NCBI GenBank assembly: GCA_949987705.1
Contig: OX465281.1
Coordinates: forward strand, 258,140,542-258,204,541
DNA length: 64,000 bases
Reading direction: 5' to 3'
DNA from: Thereva unica
Taxonomy: Eukaryota > Arthropoda > Insecta > Diptera > Therevidae
Shown here: positions 10,401-25,400 of the stretch, one piece after another
How positions within the stretch are numbered: position 1 is the stretch's first letter
How the letters are laid out: every line of letters starts with the position of its first letter
The notes under the pieces: model-generated
Told to the model about the DNA's origin: nothing
The model's database searches: none
The model's input: the letters and a program-made list of their open reading frames with translations, nothing else
Translations under genes and position numbers: made by a program

Positions 10401-13400
10401 TTCGGAATTATCTTCCAATTATGGCGTTTTTTCGTCTATTTTGACTGGACTACTTCTGAAGCGGAATGGATCCAAAAATACCATCAAATTTTCGTATAAA
10501 GTTCTGCAGTTTAAAGATGCATCAGGAGTAACTCGATTTGAATATTTGTCCGGCCACTTTTGCTTTTTCATTCCTAATTTTGACATCAATGCCTAGTTGG
10601 AAGTTTATTTCGAAGAATGGAAAAAGAATAGGATAGGTTAAAGAAAGTCTTGGATGTATGAGGAGGTGGCAGTGAGTCTAGAGTGAACTCTTCATGTTGT
10701 ATGAGTTCAGAGGCTACCGTCGGGGTTAGCGGAATATATTCTCGTTGGAGTCCCACGCCTCTTGAAAATGGTGGATCCCGCTAATCAGCTGACAAGGGCT
10801 GTGACGCCGGCAGTGCCAGACTACCAGGCGGAACAAGGAGGTGTCTCATCTGCTAGGTAAAGACCCCACCTTAATGGAACTTTGGACCCCGATTAACCAG
10901 TTAAGCCTAAGAGTGCCGGATAATTCCCCCGGCTTCACCTACCTCTGTTAAATAATATTCAGTTCAATCCACATAACTAAAGTCCAGTTCATGTTCAGTT
11001 CGTGGTTGTAATGGTTGTTGCGTTTTCGTCAGAAGCTAGGGCAGTATTTCACCGGGACACCATTGTGGCGCAACCAGTCGCCGCCACCAACAAAATGTAT
11101 ATATTGGTGCGCAACTAAGCGGACACCAGGTGAGGTACTCGCTATGGAACTGTGTACATTTTGTTGGTGGCATCGGCTGGTTGCGTCACCATGGTGTTCC
11201 GGTCAAATACAATGCGATGCAATGCGACTCTGGCTGTCGGTTCTGCGGGGCAGCTCCCGAAATCGCGGAGCACTTGCTGTGCGACTGTGAGGCTACAGCG
11301 AGGAAGAGACTGAGCCTCCTCCATCGTGACTTCCCTACACCCAGGGAGATTTAGGACAGAAACCCTAAATCAGTTTTAGGCTACCTTAGAAGCCTTAACC
11401 TTGATGCTTTTTAAAGACGGGGATGGCACAATAGACCAAACAAAAAGGTTGCAGTGCCCGCCAAGGCGCCCCTTAACAAGAAATGAATGAAATGAAATGC
11501 AAAAGCTCACTCGAATGGCATTCCATTATTCCAGATGATTACTTTCCTGTGAGCGAGCTTTTACGTTTAACTTTAGTTCCAGTCTAGTAGGGCGAACTAA
11601 GACCCTTTTTTATCCTCAGTTGAATATGTGAAAATGTTATGTGAACTGAGATTATTTTAAAGTTCAGTTCACCAATTTGCTCGAACTTGCGCAGTTCAAC
11701 CGGTGAAGCCAGGGTATAGTGATAACTGGTCAAAGCAATAATGCTGATTTTATTATTTCTTTCGATTCTACTCATGAGTATTTACTCGACTACTTTTCAC
11801 CGATTCCGTACCCCTACCAACAAGACGGTGATCCTCATAGCCTTAGGGCAAACGCTCTGCTACTATCTCTGATTGTTGTCCATTGTAACATTGAGGTGTG
11901 TTACACGATCCAATATTTACAATTCATTGGCCATTGTTACATAGAGGCAATTTACACGATCCGCAATGGCCTGTTTTACGAATGTTGTTATTTGCCCCGC
12001 GACAGCCTTACTTAGAAGGGACCAGTTCGATCATATTAGCCTCTCTTTAAGGATAGCTAGTTCGTATAAACTCAAATTTTCTTCCATGAGAGAGAAGCTT
12101 TCGACATATAAACACAAATGTAGAATTAATCAAGTGTCAACAACTTGTAAAAATACCGTAGGTTCATTGTATGTTACACGTGATTCTTCCCACAACAAAG
12201 CTTCTCCATAAAATCGCGTCGCGTGCATTGTATCCCAGGCTTCTTTGGGAGAGAAGACACCCACACACTTGCCTGTCTAGCGCGAATTCTTTTTCCATTA
12301 ATCCTAAAATAATTGATTAAACAACGAAAGACAATTGCAAAAATTAGTGATTTTTCAAGACGGTTGGAGTGCAATGTTCCCGCACAAAAAGAGGTCAACC
12401 GTGCTCAACTGTCGACTATGGTGGATTAGTTTCTGTCTCAGAGCAGATTTCCTTCCGTACGTTGAAAACTAGTTCAAGGTAGAAGGGAATTATTATGAAA
12501 AGGACGGTGCCCACATTATTGAGGGATGCTCAAGTATCTGTGTAAATATCTTGCCATAAATATTCCTCTTCTTTGCTTTGTTGACATTTTTACTTCTGTG
12601 TAAGTAAAGCGAGAGTTTTTCACCAAATTTTTGATGTGTGAAAATTAAGCTTAGTCTTTGCACTACTTGCTCGATATGTCTTACAAGGCAGGGTGCAATG
12701 TCTAGTATTAAGCATTGATTTAAGAGAGCCTGTAATACTGTAAGAGGAGGCGTTGAACCTTGGTTCTTTGTTAACCGAACATCTTGACTTGTTATCAGAT
12801 TATCATTTCTTTCTTCTTACATGTTCGATTGGTAATATTCCTACAATTACAGGCACATTGTAGTTATTATTAGTAGTGCAGCAATGGAATTTGAAAATTA
12901 AATTAAATTAATGCATGTAAATAGATATAATAATTAGTAAGTACATATTCATGCTCATGCTCATGTCATGTTTGAATGTAAGACGGAATGGTAAGGGAAT
13001 TTGGAATTAGGGTGCTGTTAGTATTTAAGCTTCTTCTTAAATTGCGCTACATCTCTTGTCGTATTCGGGAGGAAGACTACGTCTTGTTAGCTGCCTTCAG
13101 TTTGTTATACGAAGTTTTCGTATATCTTCTAAGACGTCATCCATCCACCTATTTCTTGATTGTCCTATGCTTCTTTTTCCTGATGGTCTACCATTGAAAA
13201 TCCTGGGTAACATTCTTTCTTCGGAAGTCAACGTGTTCGAGACATCGTAATCTGCCACATAATATATATGTATGTGTAGCTTTTCGTTCTACGTTTCTTC
13301 AAGTTTTCGTTTATCTAATTCTAATCCGCTATTAGAATCAAATGCTCCTCTTAGGATTTTCCTTAATAAGCTTTCGAGATGATATTCTGTGCGTTTCACC

Positions 13401-16400
13401 TAGGTCCAAAGCTCAGACCCGTAATATAGAACTGGCGGAATTATGCCGTTTTGTTGCCAAAGCTCATCTACCTAAAGTTAGGTGGTCGTTTGAGCGACTG
13501 TTGCTGATGTCGCTACACGTAGCCAGTTGTTTTGTCTTTTTCTCTTTTGTTGTAAGAGTTTAAGCTTAGGTGTCACCCTTTATACTACCACTCCGTCATA
13601 TCGTTTACTTCATAGTGCAATGTCTGGTAGTAAGCTTAGCTCGAAAATTAAAAAAAGATATGATAGGTAAGGGTAGCCTGGAGGATACATGAGGAGGAGC
13701 CAGTGGGCCTTGCGTTTAAACTCTTGGATGCAATATTTTTTTTAGCTGCCAGCTGACCCACAACAGTTTGGATTAGCAGGTAACAGCCTCGTTGGAGTGT
13801 TATGCCTCCTGAAACAAGAGAATCCCGCTAACCAGCCGGCAAAGGCTGTGACGCACGCAGTACCAGACTACCAGGTAAACATACAAGTGCACCGTCCGCT
13901 AGGTGAAGACCCAACCTAAGCGGGCGTGAAGTTTGGGAGGGAGCAGATTCAAGAGACCCTCACGGGCGTTTGTGGGACATGTATGACATACTAAGTCCTG
14001 CTGAGACCTGACCACCACATCAGCGAGCCGTACGCTAGGATTAGAAACAGGACCATCTTTGGCTTAAGACCCTTCATTTAACCTTTTATATTTATCGTTA
14101 CTAACCACAGAAACAGAAGACCACTCCTCCAACCATTACTATCATTACCATTGCCTCAGATATTCCATAAGGCTTGCTTCTACGTTAAGAGCTGTGAGAG
14201 AGAATAAAAAATCACAAGAAACTTACTTCTGGTACACTATATCCTTACTAAAACTGTCTTCATGTCACAAGACTTCCTTATATCAATAATAAATCATATC
14301 AATGACAAATCAGCAAAGCACTCACGATTGTTTAGATACACACGGAGTTTTCAGTAAATGATTCATGCTTTGGCAATCAGTAATTTCAATGAGTTCCCAA
14401 TTATATGTCATACAATGAAAGAAACCAAAATTCGGTAAAAATCGATGATAGTGTGGTTATCTTATCAACTAGCTACACACAAAGTGAACAGTGAAAGCTC
14501 TACAAAAGCCAAGCTGGGAATTCGTAGGAGCATCTTCGTTTCTATCAATGAAACTCGCAGGTTACGCATTGAAAGGTTTTTGTAACCGCCACTTGAAAGA
14601 TAAAACCATTTCAATTTGTTATTAACAATGATGACAAACTTTGTTTTAGTGATTAAATTGCTTATAAGAGCAAATTTAAGATAAGCTGAAATTGGAAGTC
14701 TTTAGCTAGCGATGCATATTTACGATATGAAGCAAGAATAAGATAGAGGGAATTGTTGATTGTTTCTTTTCGTAATGTACACCAACATTTTTTATTAGTT
14801 CTTTGCTTGATGTAAATATTAATGAAAGTATGTGATAGCAGCCTTATTGTTGTTCTTGATTATAAAGTAAAGATAAATTTGGATTAAAATTGTTCTAATA
14901 AAGAATGTGTGACATCATTGATTCTGTTTGTAGTTTTGAGAGTTATAAGTAAACCTATTAATAGCGTTTTCAGTTACCTAAACGAGTGAGAAACATGGGG
15001 CTAACAGAAAATTAATTTATTATGTATAGAGTAAATATGTTTCCCTTAAAGATTAACCCTGTCCATATAATAATCAAGTTATTGTCATGGTCTTTCGCCT
15101 TTCCATTTCTCCCATCTAGATAACTTCTTTCTTGTCTTCGCTCTTTACAAAAATGCATCGCCCTTTCTTATGGCATCGCCTTTAAGCATAATAACTGAAG
15201 GAATCATCTTTTGCTCGATACCTGAACACAGCGTTCAGTTATTTCACTCTTTTCTTTTACTCTATTTGCGACTAGAAACGTTCAATATTAAGCAGGTAAG
15301 TCTTGTCCAAAGATTTGGTTGCCAACGTTGGGCTCAAATTTGATGATGACAAAATTAAAGAATTTGTTAGGATATTCCTTGATTTGATTGAGGAGTTTGT
15401 CCCTCTGAGAAGCAAAACTGTATCAGTAAAATCGCTTATAGTTAAAAGGGAGTTATTTTACCATTGCTTCCTTAAAGTGAAAAGTGATTCTGCGAGTGAG
15501 ATTTAGGAAGCTAAACGAAATTTCTACGCTGCCATGAGACCTTTAACTGATATCTAACAAACCATTGACCAGCTCTCTTATGACCCCCCATACAGACTAC
15601 CTGCGCCCATTCAAGCTGCCTGTGCAGGTAAGCCTTCGAAGGTAGACCGGAGCGTATGTGCGAATAACTAAACTTGTGCAGTTTTTTTAACCTGCGCAGG
15701 CGAGTGGAGCAAATTCGAAAATCAATTCTTTCAGGAATACCGTATGGTGTCCCTGTGCGTGTGTGAGTTTACTCTGGTCGCCTGTGTAGGTAGGTCGCGC
15801 TAGTTGTTTTCTAGTCTCTGTCCATGCGGTCGTTGCTCGAAACGTCATCTTCACTCAATGACATTGCAAAACAAACTGAAAGCCGCTCTGGTATACCGAA
15901 TCGTCCCCATACACGCTACCGGCAAACCTGCACAAACTTCTACTGGAGCGTGTATGGCTTCTTCCTGATGGTCGCATTTGAATCAAATCCAAAGCGACTC
16001 GTAACGATTACATTTCGTCAAGGTTTCTAATAATGCGTCTATTGCCTATTTCAACTCACATAGTTACATAACCCCTGCCTTATAGTATCAAAGTTTCCCT
16101 TGACCTGGAATTATCAGTCTCTTCAATTTTCAGCCTATCAGTGTTCTTCCATTTTTGGCAAAGGTCCTAGCGTAAACAGCGCTTCCGAAATAGCGCTCCT
16201 TAACGTCACGACTCATATTTGCAACTCCCGTGATGAACATTACGTTTATTGTTTATTTCTGCTGGACCTCTCTAAAGCTTTCGATAGCATCCGTCAATCA
16301 CACCCTATTTCTGTGACAACTTTCCTCGCAAGCATAGTTTCTTAACAACTAACCAACCTAAAATGTTAAACTAGGTGGCTTTTGCCAAAGATCCATTCTT

Positions 16401-19400
16401 AGACCTATTTTGCTATCACATTAAAACCGGTTCCTCTTATCTGCGTTGATAAAGTAAGAAATATTGCAGTAGTATAGCAACATGACCTGGCTGCGATCAT
16501 ATAGTAAAACTTATAGAGTCTAATTGAAACTTCGGTATAGTCGTTTGCTGAAAAGGTCTGTGCGTATAAATTTACTATAAATCTTACCCCTGCCTCTTCT
16601 AATGTACCATCTTTCCCCCTTGGCAAACTTAATAATATTAATCATATTGACATAAGCTTTACATAATCTGAATAATGCAATTCTTACAGGCTATATCTAG
16701 CAACACCCAGTACCAAATAATCCCAAGGCGAATTAAAATCTCAAAGCGTTTAGCACAATGCATGCATCCAGCATTACCATCTGGAGTTCATCTCAGGGCA
16801 TTAGAAACTTACGATGTCATATTCAGCAAAACCGGCCCAGAAAGGCTGGCAACGGAACTTTTTATTTACAGGTAAATTATTTTATATTACTTCCATATCA
16901 AATTTTCTATAGCACCTTATTTCAGTGCTGGCCTCTTCCCTCTTCTTGGCTATGCGGCAATGAATGTAAGACCAGCCCTGCTTGGAATTTACGAACAATA
17001 TTTTGTACCACTTGGAGAAAAGCTACGGCCAGCACTAAGTGGATTTCTTAGTGGTGTACTCCCAGGCTATGAATGTGGGCTTGATCATTACGAAAGAACA
17101 AATAAGCTTTTAACGCAAGTCTGCGCTGCTGTCAGTCCTATGTACTTTTACACCTGCCTATGGGAATGTGTGGCGACAAACGCTTCAATTCGCTTACCAG
17201 CTATTTCATATTTATTGGAGCACTTCCACAAGCGATTAGGGATGCAGGAACAAGTTTATATAATGGGGCATAATCAAGATGTTATGATGTGCGGCCTATG
17301 TGCTTGTCTTAATGACTCGGTTATCCTTGTGCAACGCAATACTTTGGAATTTCTTCTACTAGGATTTCCGATGCATACGTCCTACCTCAACAATGACGAT
17401 CTTATAAAATTAGTAACTAACGGTCTTAACACAATCCTACGGCGAGATATGTCGCTGAATAGACGATTATATTCTTGGCTTTTGGGAACTGAAGTTAATA
17501 AAACATCACAATTTGAAATTGCTGAAAGCGCTGAATCATATTTCGAACAGTATTCTAAGAAAATATTAATTAATGCCCTAGTATGCACTTTGAAATTCAG
17601 CTTGGAAAGCGATCCTGTGGATCTTAAGCCCTACAGAATACTAGTTTCATTGCTGGATAAAGGCGAAATAGGGCCTGTTGTTTTAGATTATGTCCTATGT
17701 GATGTTATCCGTACTATGTCGCTGGCGAATGGAAGCATTGAAGTAAGCAAATCTGCAAATTTATTGTTTGCAACTTTTGATCCAGCTTACATATGGAACT
17801 TTATGACAATTATGTATGAAAAATCTTGTAAAACGGTATTGCAATTTCATTATCTTTTATATTGTTTAAAATTCTAATTTTATTCTTTTAGGCTAATGAA
17901 CTATCATCTAAACTCTCGAAGAACCTGCGCGTTGACTCGCAATATGTCGATCAAAAGTATCTCTCGACGGTGGGCTCCGGTGATCCATGTCTAATTGAAA
18001 TATGCTATCTAACGGAGTTTCTTCTTGAAACAATTTCACTTGAGATGTACAATGAAACTACACGGCTTTATTTACCAAAAGTTTTCCTTGCTGTAACACA
18101 ATTGCTAACGGTTCACTCAGAAAATCTTAGTCACCAGGAAATCACAGCTTCTTTAAAACTATGTATGAAAATTGTTTCTCGTGTTCAACCAATGATTTCG
18201 TAAGGATTTATAAGTTTTATTTAAGATTGAATTGAATTTATTAGATTTGCATTTCTTAGGAGTCCCAATAAGGCTATGTCAAGCTCTTACCGAACAACAA
18301 ACAATAATAGTGAGCTAAGTAAAAATTCTGGCAGTAATAACAATATCGTAAGTGAAACTGTTAGTGCTCTTGAAAAAAGTAAATCTGATTCGAAATTGAA
18401 TCAATTTTCAATTGATGACGACCCAATACGAAGATCAAATTCAAATTATTATCTTGATAAAAATAATGCTAAAAGAACTGAAAAGGCTAAATCATACTCT
18501 AGGCTTTTAGAATTGGATAAAGAGGTAAGCTTGTTGCTTTGTTTTTTTAATTTTTTAATTTTTGTGATTTTCTTTGCGTTAGCGTTCTAGATTCGGATTT
18601 TGTGTTTTTGTTATTCTTATAGCAAAAAAATTAACGCATATTTTTAATGTTGTAAATCAGTTCAAGACTTTAATTTAACAGATGCAATAACACCGCTTGC
18701 TAATTAAGGTACGGAGTTCGGGACTGTTATCAATGTGCACTTCGCTATTTATTATTTGGCCTTGAAAATATGTTTGCCATTTTAATATTGATTCGCAATA
18801 ATTTTTCAAAATCAACTGTGAAACCAGCTGAAATGATTTTAATGCAGAACAAATTCTTTTAAATAAGAGACCTATAAATGCGTGATATTGCACTTAATAA
18901 TAAGTTAGTAGTGAGAATTTAGATTATTCCCGCTTTCATAAAAACCAAATAGAACCTTAATTCACGGGCCCAACTTGTAGCTACTCTAAACGGCTATGCT
19001 GTAAATATTGTATTAGTTTGATGTTCATCCTGTCTTATTCATCTTATCAGTTGCTGCATTCATGACTCTCATTATATTTTAACCTATTTTTGAAATAATC
19101 TTAAGCATTCTTAATGTATTCTTCCATTATTTAGTTCTTTTTGTTTCTTTAAAAAACAAGTAATTGCTTTTTATTATGTTTGAGCACATGACTCATCCAG
19201 GTTGCTGCAACAGCTACCATATCTACTTTCCTTGTGCACAATGTATAATTGATAAAAATAAAAATAAAACTATATTGCGAGAAGTTATCAGTTGGTTTAT
19301 TTGTTACCCCGTTTGCTGACTGCCACGTCATATTATGAATAGTAGCCTTGTATTGATTCGAAGCTTGCATTTTCTGTTACTTAAAGGTTTAAGTCCAGAA

Positions 19401-22400
19401 TGACTGATTTCATTTTCTTTTCCGCAATAAATGCTACTCCAAACCATCTTCTTTCTTTCGACGATGTACCCAGAGAATATCGTGTAGGTTCTGAGATCCA
19501 TTATGCCACTGTTTGGTTTCCTGTACAGCTGTGATCGCTATGTTCTATTTTTTGGCAATAGTACAAAAGAACGTAAAGCTTGTTGATCGTTCTGACTCTC
19601 CAAATAAATAAATTGAATTGCATATTTTGTTACCGTTGCCGTTGAGTTCGTCCTGCCCGGGGCACACCTGAAGAACTTTAGACAGGTGCCATTTTGCGGA
19701 TCTAGGACCCGTCCAGTTTGCTAAAGCATTAAATACTGAATACAAAAATGCAATAAACTCAAAATCGTCAAATTTGCACTTCTGACTTTTTACTGTACAG
19801 ACTGTGTATTAGCAATTGGCGTATCTCAGAACTTATCTCTTTGGTGTACCGGCACCACCAAAGATCCCCGATGCCGTTACTACCTTCGACCCACACATCA
19901 GACAAAATGGATGTTAGACATGATTCACTTGCGAACAAATTGTTTTCATGATAATATGGTAATAATTCCAACTAAAACACGCGATGCAAAGAAATCATTT
20001 TAATATGGCGCCAGCATTATTTTTTCGGAAACCGTATAACTATAAGCATAATTTTATTATTTTAATCCATTTCCAGTTTTGTCCCGATACTGGCCAAGGT
20101 TTCCCGACCTCATCTTCAGATTTAGATGCAGCTGAAAGCAATAAGAAATTAAAAAATAAGAAATCATCAAATGTTAAGCTTCAATCTAGCCCAGTTGACG
20201 AAAACAGAGAATTCAATGTATCTGACTTAAAAGCGGAACAATCACAGTTTAATAACAACTATTCAAAAACTACACAAAATTCGGTTAATGCTAAAGAAGA
20301 CACAAGTTTGCCTGAATACGGAATTTTAGAGAAATGCATTCGGCAGTATGAAATCTTTTATGAAGTATATTTAAGTCGCCAAGTATTACAAATAAATGAG
20401 CCAATCAATACCTGCCCAATCACTGTACGCGTTGACAATGATAATCAGATAGAAAATATTTTTGATAACGAAGATGTTTTAGAATACGGAAATGGTCAAC
20501 GGTTAATAGAAATAGAAAAATTGTTCGAGACTCTAAAATTTGATTTTACCAACCGAAACCTTCATCTAGAAAACATCGTGAACAGATCATTGATTGTAAA
20601 TGAATCTGCAAGTGACTTGAGCGATATGGATTTTAAAGATTGTTTCTCAAGCGTAGAAATGCTGGATAAAACGGAAACTGCCCTAAAGAAATTTGATGAT
20701 GTTACAGAGAAATCCGTTGATAAGTTGTTGACTCTTAAACTTTCCGAGCAGCTAAGGAATTCAGTAAAATTAGCATCAAATTTGCTGGTGGAAATGTCAA
20801 CGTTTCCTAATTGTAATAAGGATTTAATATTAGATCAGAAAGGTAAAATTAAGAAGTTTTAATAAATTCTTTAAATCATAGTTGTTTTACTTTCAGAAAT
20901 AGAGCTTCCAAGTTGGCTGAAGGTATTAACGTTAGTTGCTTGTTACCTTCAAAATGACAAAGACCTTCAACTTTCAGCGATTTCAACTTTATTTGATTTG
21001 GTCAGGTATTAAAAACTTTTAGAATAACATTTGCTTAATATTTTCAATTTGATTTGTTATCTGCAATTACAATTGCACAATATACGTGTAAAATTAAATC
21101 ACTATATATTTTTTTAGCCTTTTAAAATCCCAAATGGAGCACACAACTAATCCAGGAGTAACTTTCGTCGTAATGCTGCCACTTTTAACATTTGGGCATG
21201 TTAACTACATAGAAACTAAAACACGCATTTTTCAATCTCTGGCATCTGTATTGTGGAGTTATCTTGGTGAATCTTACAGTGATCCTGTTCAAATTAGTTC
21301 CCTACTTTACCAGCTACACAACTGTCTTGAAAGTGGCTTGGTGGAAAATGTAATAGGCAGCAGAATGTTACAATATCCGCCAACAAATCTTGCTGAAATT
21401 AATAAGAACTTACTGAAATTAGGTAGCAATGGAAATTTTTTACCTAGTTATAAATTAGATAGACTCGCGGATCAACGAGTTGTTGCTGCCTCCTCCTCAC
21501 ATGTTGATTATTGTGATAAAATTTTGGATAGTGAATCGAAAAGTTTTAAAAAATTCGAGCTGTTATGGCATCTTGGACGGGACAAACAGCCGGCAAAAGG
21601 TTTCGAGAAGACTTTATTAAAAGTTTTTGATACCCTTTCGTTGCCGTATTATATTTCTGTCAGAACGTTCGTAACTAAATGGTTGCAAGAATCTCTTCTT
21701 CGAGGTGATTTGCCACGATTGATAAAACCATTGAATGAAATTCTACTTTCTGCTAAGACTAGAAGAATCGGTGTCGTTTTTGCTCATCTCATAAGAAAAG
21801 ACGTAGACGAAAGCCAATCTGACACGACTTTAAATCGAGATATTGACGATGAAACAGACACAATTATAGATAGTGATGTATACGCCATTAGTTCCGAGTT
21901 TGGAAATGTCAAATATCATATGGATGCCTCTCACAACAAGAAAAGAAGTCCTATTCGTTCATTGCAGAAGAAATTCTTTGGTGTTACTTTGGGGAATAAA
22001 AATAAAACTTCAAATTTTGTCAGTGATAAAACAGCGTCACTGGCTGAAAGCGAAAGTAATATTGGTCTTATAATAAATCCTTTCGATATTCCTTCGGACA
22101 CTGAAAGTGCGGAACCCGAAATATGTTCTCTTAGTAGCAGCGCACCTAACAAAATAGAAACATCCAGAAAGAGTCTGGAGGATAGTGAAAAAAATTACAA
22201 AAGTGATACATCGGTATTACACCGAAATTACTTTTCAAGCTCCGACGAATCGGATGAAAGCTGTACTGAGACAGAGTCGGAGCAACGCGATATAAGTGTC
22301 GAAAAAGAAATTTTGGCATCATCAGCCAATCTAAAAAGATTTGTTGGCGATTGTGAAAGAGTCTCGGAGGTTCTTTCAGAGCTTGATCGTACAAAAAATA

Positions 22401-25400
22401 GGAAGACTTATCACCTAACTAAGGCTGTCGGTGATGTCATAAGAATGGAAATGTCTACAGCAGAAGTTATTGATGGTCAGAAATTAGAAGAATCGCATGC
22501 AGCTGAAGAGTATTTCAGTTCATCTTCAGGAACAGATATCGTTGAGAATTTTGTTAATGATCTCATGGATAAAGTAGCTGATACATGTGATAATGGATCT
22601 CCAAAGAAAAAGTCTTCCTCATCAGAAAGTGGCAGTAAATCCAGCAGTAGGAAATCTAAAAAGTCAAATGCTGATAAAAAAAGAATGAGTTGTATATCTA
22701 AAACGTCAACAGATAGCAATGGAAGTGGCTACACCATCGATAAAAGTATAACGGAAGAACGTAAAAATCCAGATTCAAATAATTCAAATACCGATGACGA
22801 GAGTGACGTTTTTGACGATAAAAGTACAAGAACAGAACCGGACAGTAGCAGACAAGATATGGATGCTAAAAAAAGATCATTGAGCTTAGGCACTTCGAAA
22901 ATTAGCTGGGAGATTGACAAGGAAACATTGGAAAAGAGCAAGCAAAATGTAGAAATATTAAGACGTAACGTAGCTATGGAAGCAAATGGCAAAAAATATT
23001 TGAAAAGGAAGATATCGGAGGAAAGGAAAAGGCACTACGATAAGGTAAGAAAAAGTTTTATTTTCTCATATTATTTTAGTCACTCATATGAAGGTGTTTG
23101 TCCGTTATTTATATTAAAGCTTATGTATGTTGGTGTCAGAGTATATAGACAGACAGCACAGTAAGTTCTCCTTACCTCTTCCAGCAGTCCCGATTTGATC
23201 TTTCCGACACCGCAACCTATATCCGTCGGTTGACGGAAATTGTCTTGTTTAAGCAGTCACAGTCGCCCAAAAATGAGACCATGAGCTTTATACAAGAGAG
23301 GCCTCGATAAAAATATGTTTTTTTAGATCATTTAAAAAGGGGACATGATAACATAAAGCAAATCCAAGGCCGATGCACGGATACCCGTATCCCGGGTCTA
23401 CACGGGATACGGGGTTAACGTGTCACGAAGCTAGACTGGATACGGAGTAATTTTTGGGAAAAATAAACACGCAGTTCGCCGAAGAGACTGTAGTTTTCGA
23501 GAGATTTGCTTCAATTCTGCAAGAAATTATTACGTGAGCCCTGTGCCGCCCTTATAGCCCATACTACGAGCCTTGTTCAACTCGTGTGAATCCTATTTTT
23601 GTGGGAATAGACATGCCGTTTGAACAAACTCCAAGCTATTGGTATCGAGTTATTTCTAAGGAAATGGATTGAGAGCTTTCTTTCTAACTCTTCAATCAAG
23701 GTAGTATTGGATGGCGTCGAAGCTGAATTCAACATCATCTCGACAGGGGTTCCCTATGTGTCAATTCTATCACCCGCTCTTTTCCTAATATTCATAAGCC
23801 ATCTGCTCTCAATCACCTAAAACCCACTTTATGTCTTCGATATTGATACTATGGGATGGTAGCACGTAAGTTGATTCAATCGACCTCTGTTACTCCCATG
23901 TCTTCGATAATACAAGATGTGCCAGACCTTGCCAAGAATCGTGTTTGGTTTAACGCAACAAAAGCGAAATCTCATCTCTTGTAAAACCTGCACCAAGGTT
24001 CGCTCTGTCCCAATCGACGATTACATTTATCTAAGCTGGCGCTTCACCAACTTGACAAAGAACAACTACGCTGCGCCATCGTACCGTCCTTCGTGCACGG
24101 CAATACTTTTTCGGCTATACAAAATAAGCCCGCTCGGCTCACTCTTACATCCTGCAAACCCTATTTCGTCGCAATCTACGCTCTAGAAGTTCGTTTATAA
24201 ATAGAACAACACGATTTCGGAATAATCTATCGCAGTAAGTTTTCATCAACATCTATTCGAGCAGCCCTAAAACCTACTAATAGACATTGTACCATGACTT
24301 GAACGACATAATAGACTGATAGTACAAAGGTTGATACCTTGGCTTGGTTTTTGCCTGTAAATCACCCGAGAAAGTTATTATTATATACTATTTCATAATA
24401 AATAAAAATATTTAATGTAGTAATAAAATGAATATTTTTTCAGCTTCATCCATTCCACACGCATATGTTACTATATTTTGGTGTGTATAATACTAAAGAA
24501 ACTCTTTACGCATTCCAAACCTTACGAAATGTTATATCATCTGATACCCGCACCTTTTTATGCCTATCCATAACGACATCCATTCCACATGGTTCAATAA
24601 AGAATGACTTGATAAGACATCGAAAGAGCATTTTCGGAAAAGGATTCCAAGGTAGCATAACGAATACGGAGTTCAGTCAAGCATATAGGGGCTGTATGTA
24701 TCTGGAGGTACTTGTCACAATATGCCTTTACTATACAAGAAGTTTCTTTGATAAGAAAACAATGGAAGGCAGTGAGCCGGCACTTGAAGATATAATTGGT
24801 AACTGCAAGGTGCAGTTGGGCAGTGTGGAAATTCTCACATTAATTTGCACGGAATTAATTGAAATAGTGAAAGGCATGGGCAAAGGACTTGCCTGCTATA
24901 TTGCTGATTTAATGGATAAATGTAAATTGCAAAAAATCATACTGCACTGTTTGAATACATCAGTCCTTGGATTTATACAAAGTAGGGAGCAAACATTAAC
25001 GGAACAAATTCTTGCATTTAATTATCCTAAAGATGAACAACTTCATGCGGAGTCGTTTCAAGTTCAGTTGTTACGTTTACTTATGGCTGTGATTAAATTA
25101 GAGTATGAAGTAACCTTGCTGAAAAACGGCGATGCCTCCACTAAATCAGATGGAAACTCAAATGCGGGCTCGAATTCACCTACAAAACTTACTAATAATA
25201 TGACAAATGTTAAATATTTGCCGAATTGTCTTATAAGCCAACAACCAATGTTTCTGGCTGCAGTTTTAAGTGCTTTACAGGTTAGTTATTATTTATTGAC
25301 TAGAAAGTAAAATATGTCTTATATCATAAATATGTTTTTAGGCTGAACATCTTCGTCATTTGCATCGAAACTGGACAGACCTTGTAACTGCTTCGTTAAG

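Noticed and set aside
21931..22992. Several minus-strand frames opposite DOP1 exon 8
   Set aside because: They are antisense shadows of the Ser/Asp-rich coding exon. TCN and GAN codons leave few stops in the complement.
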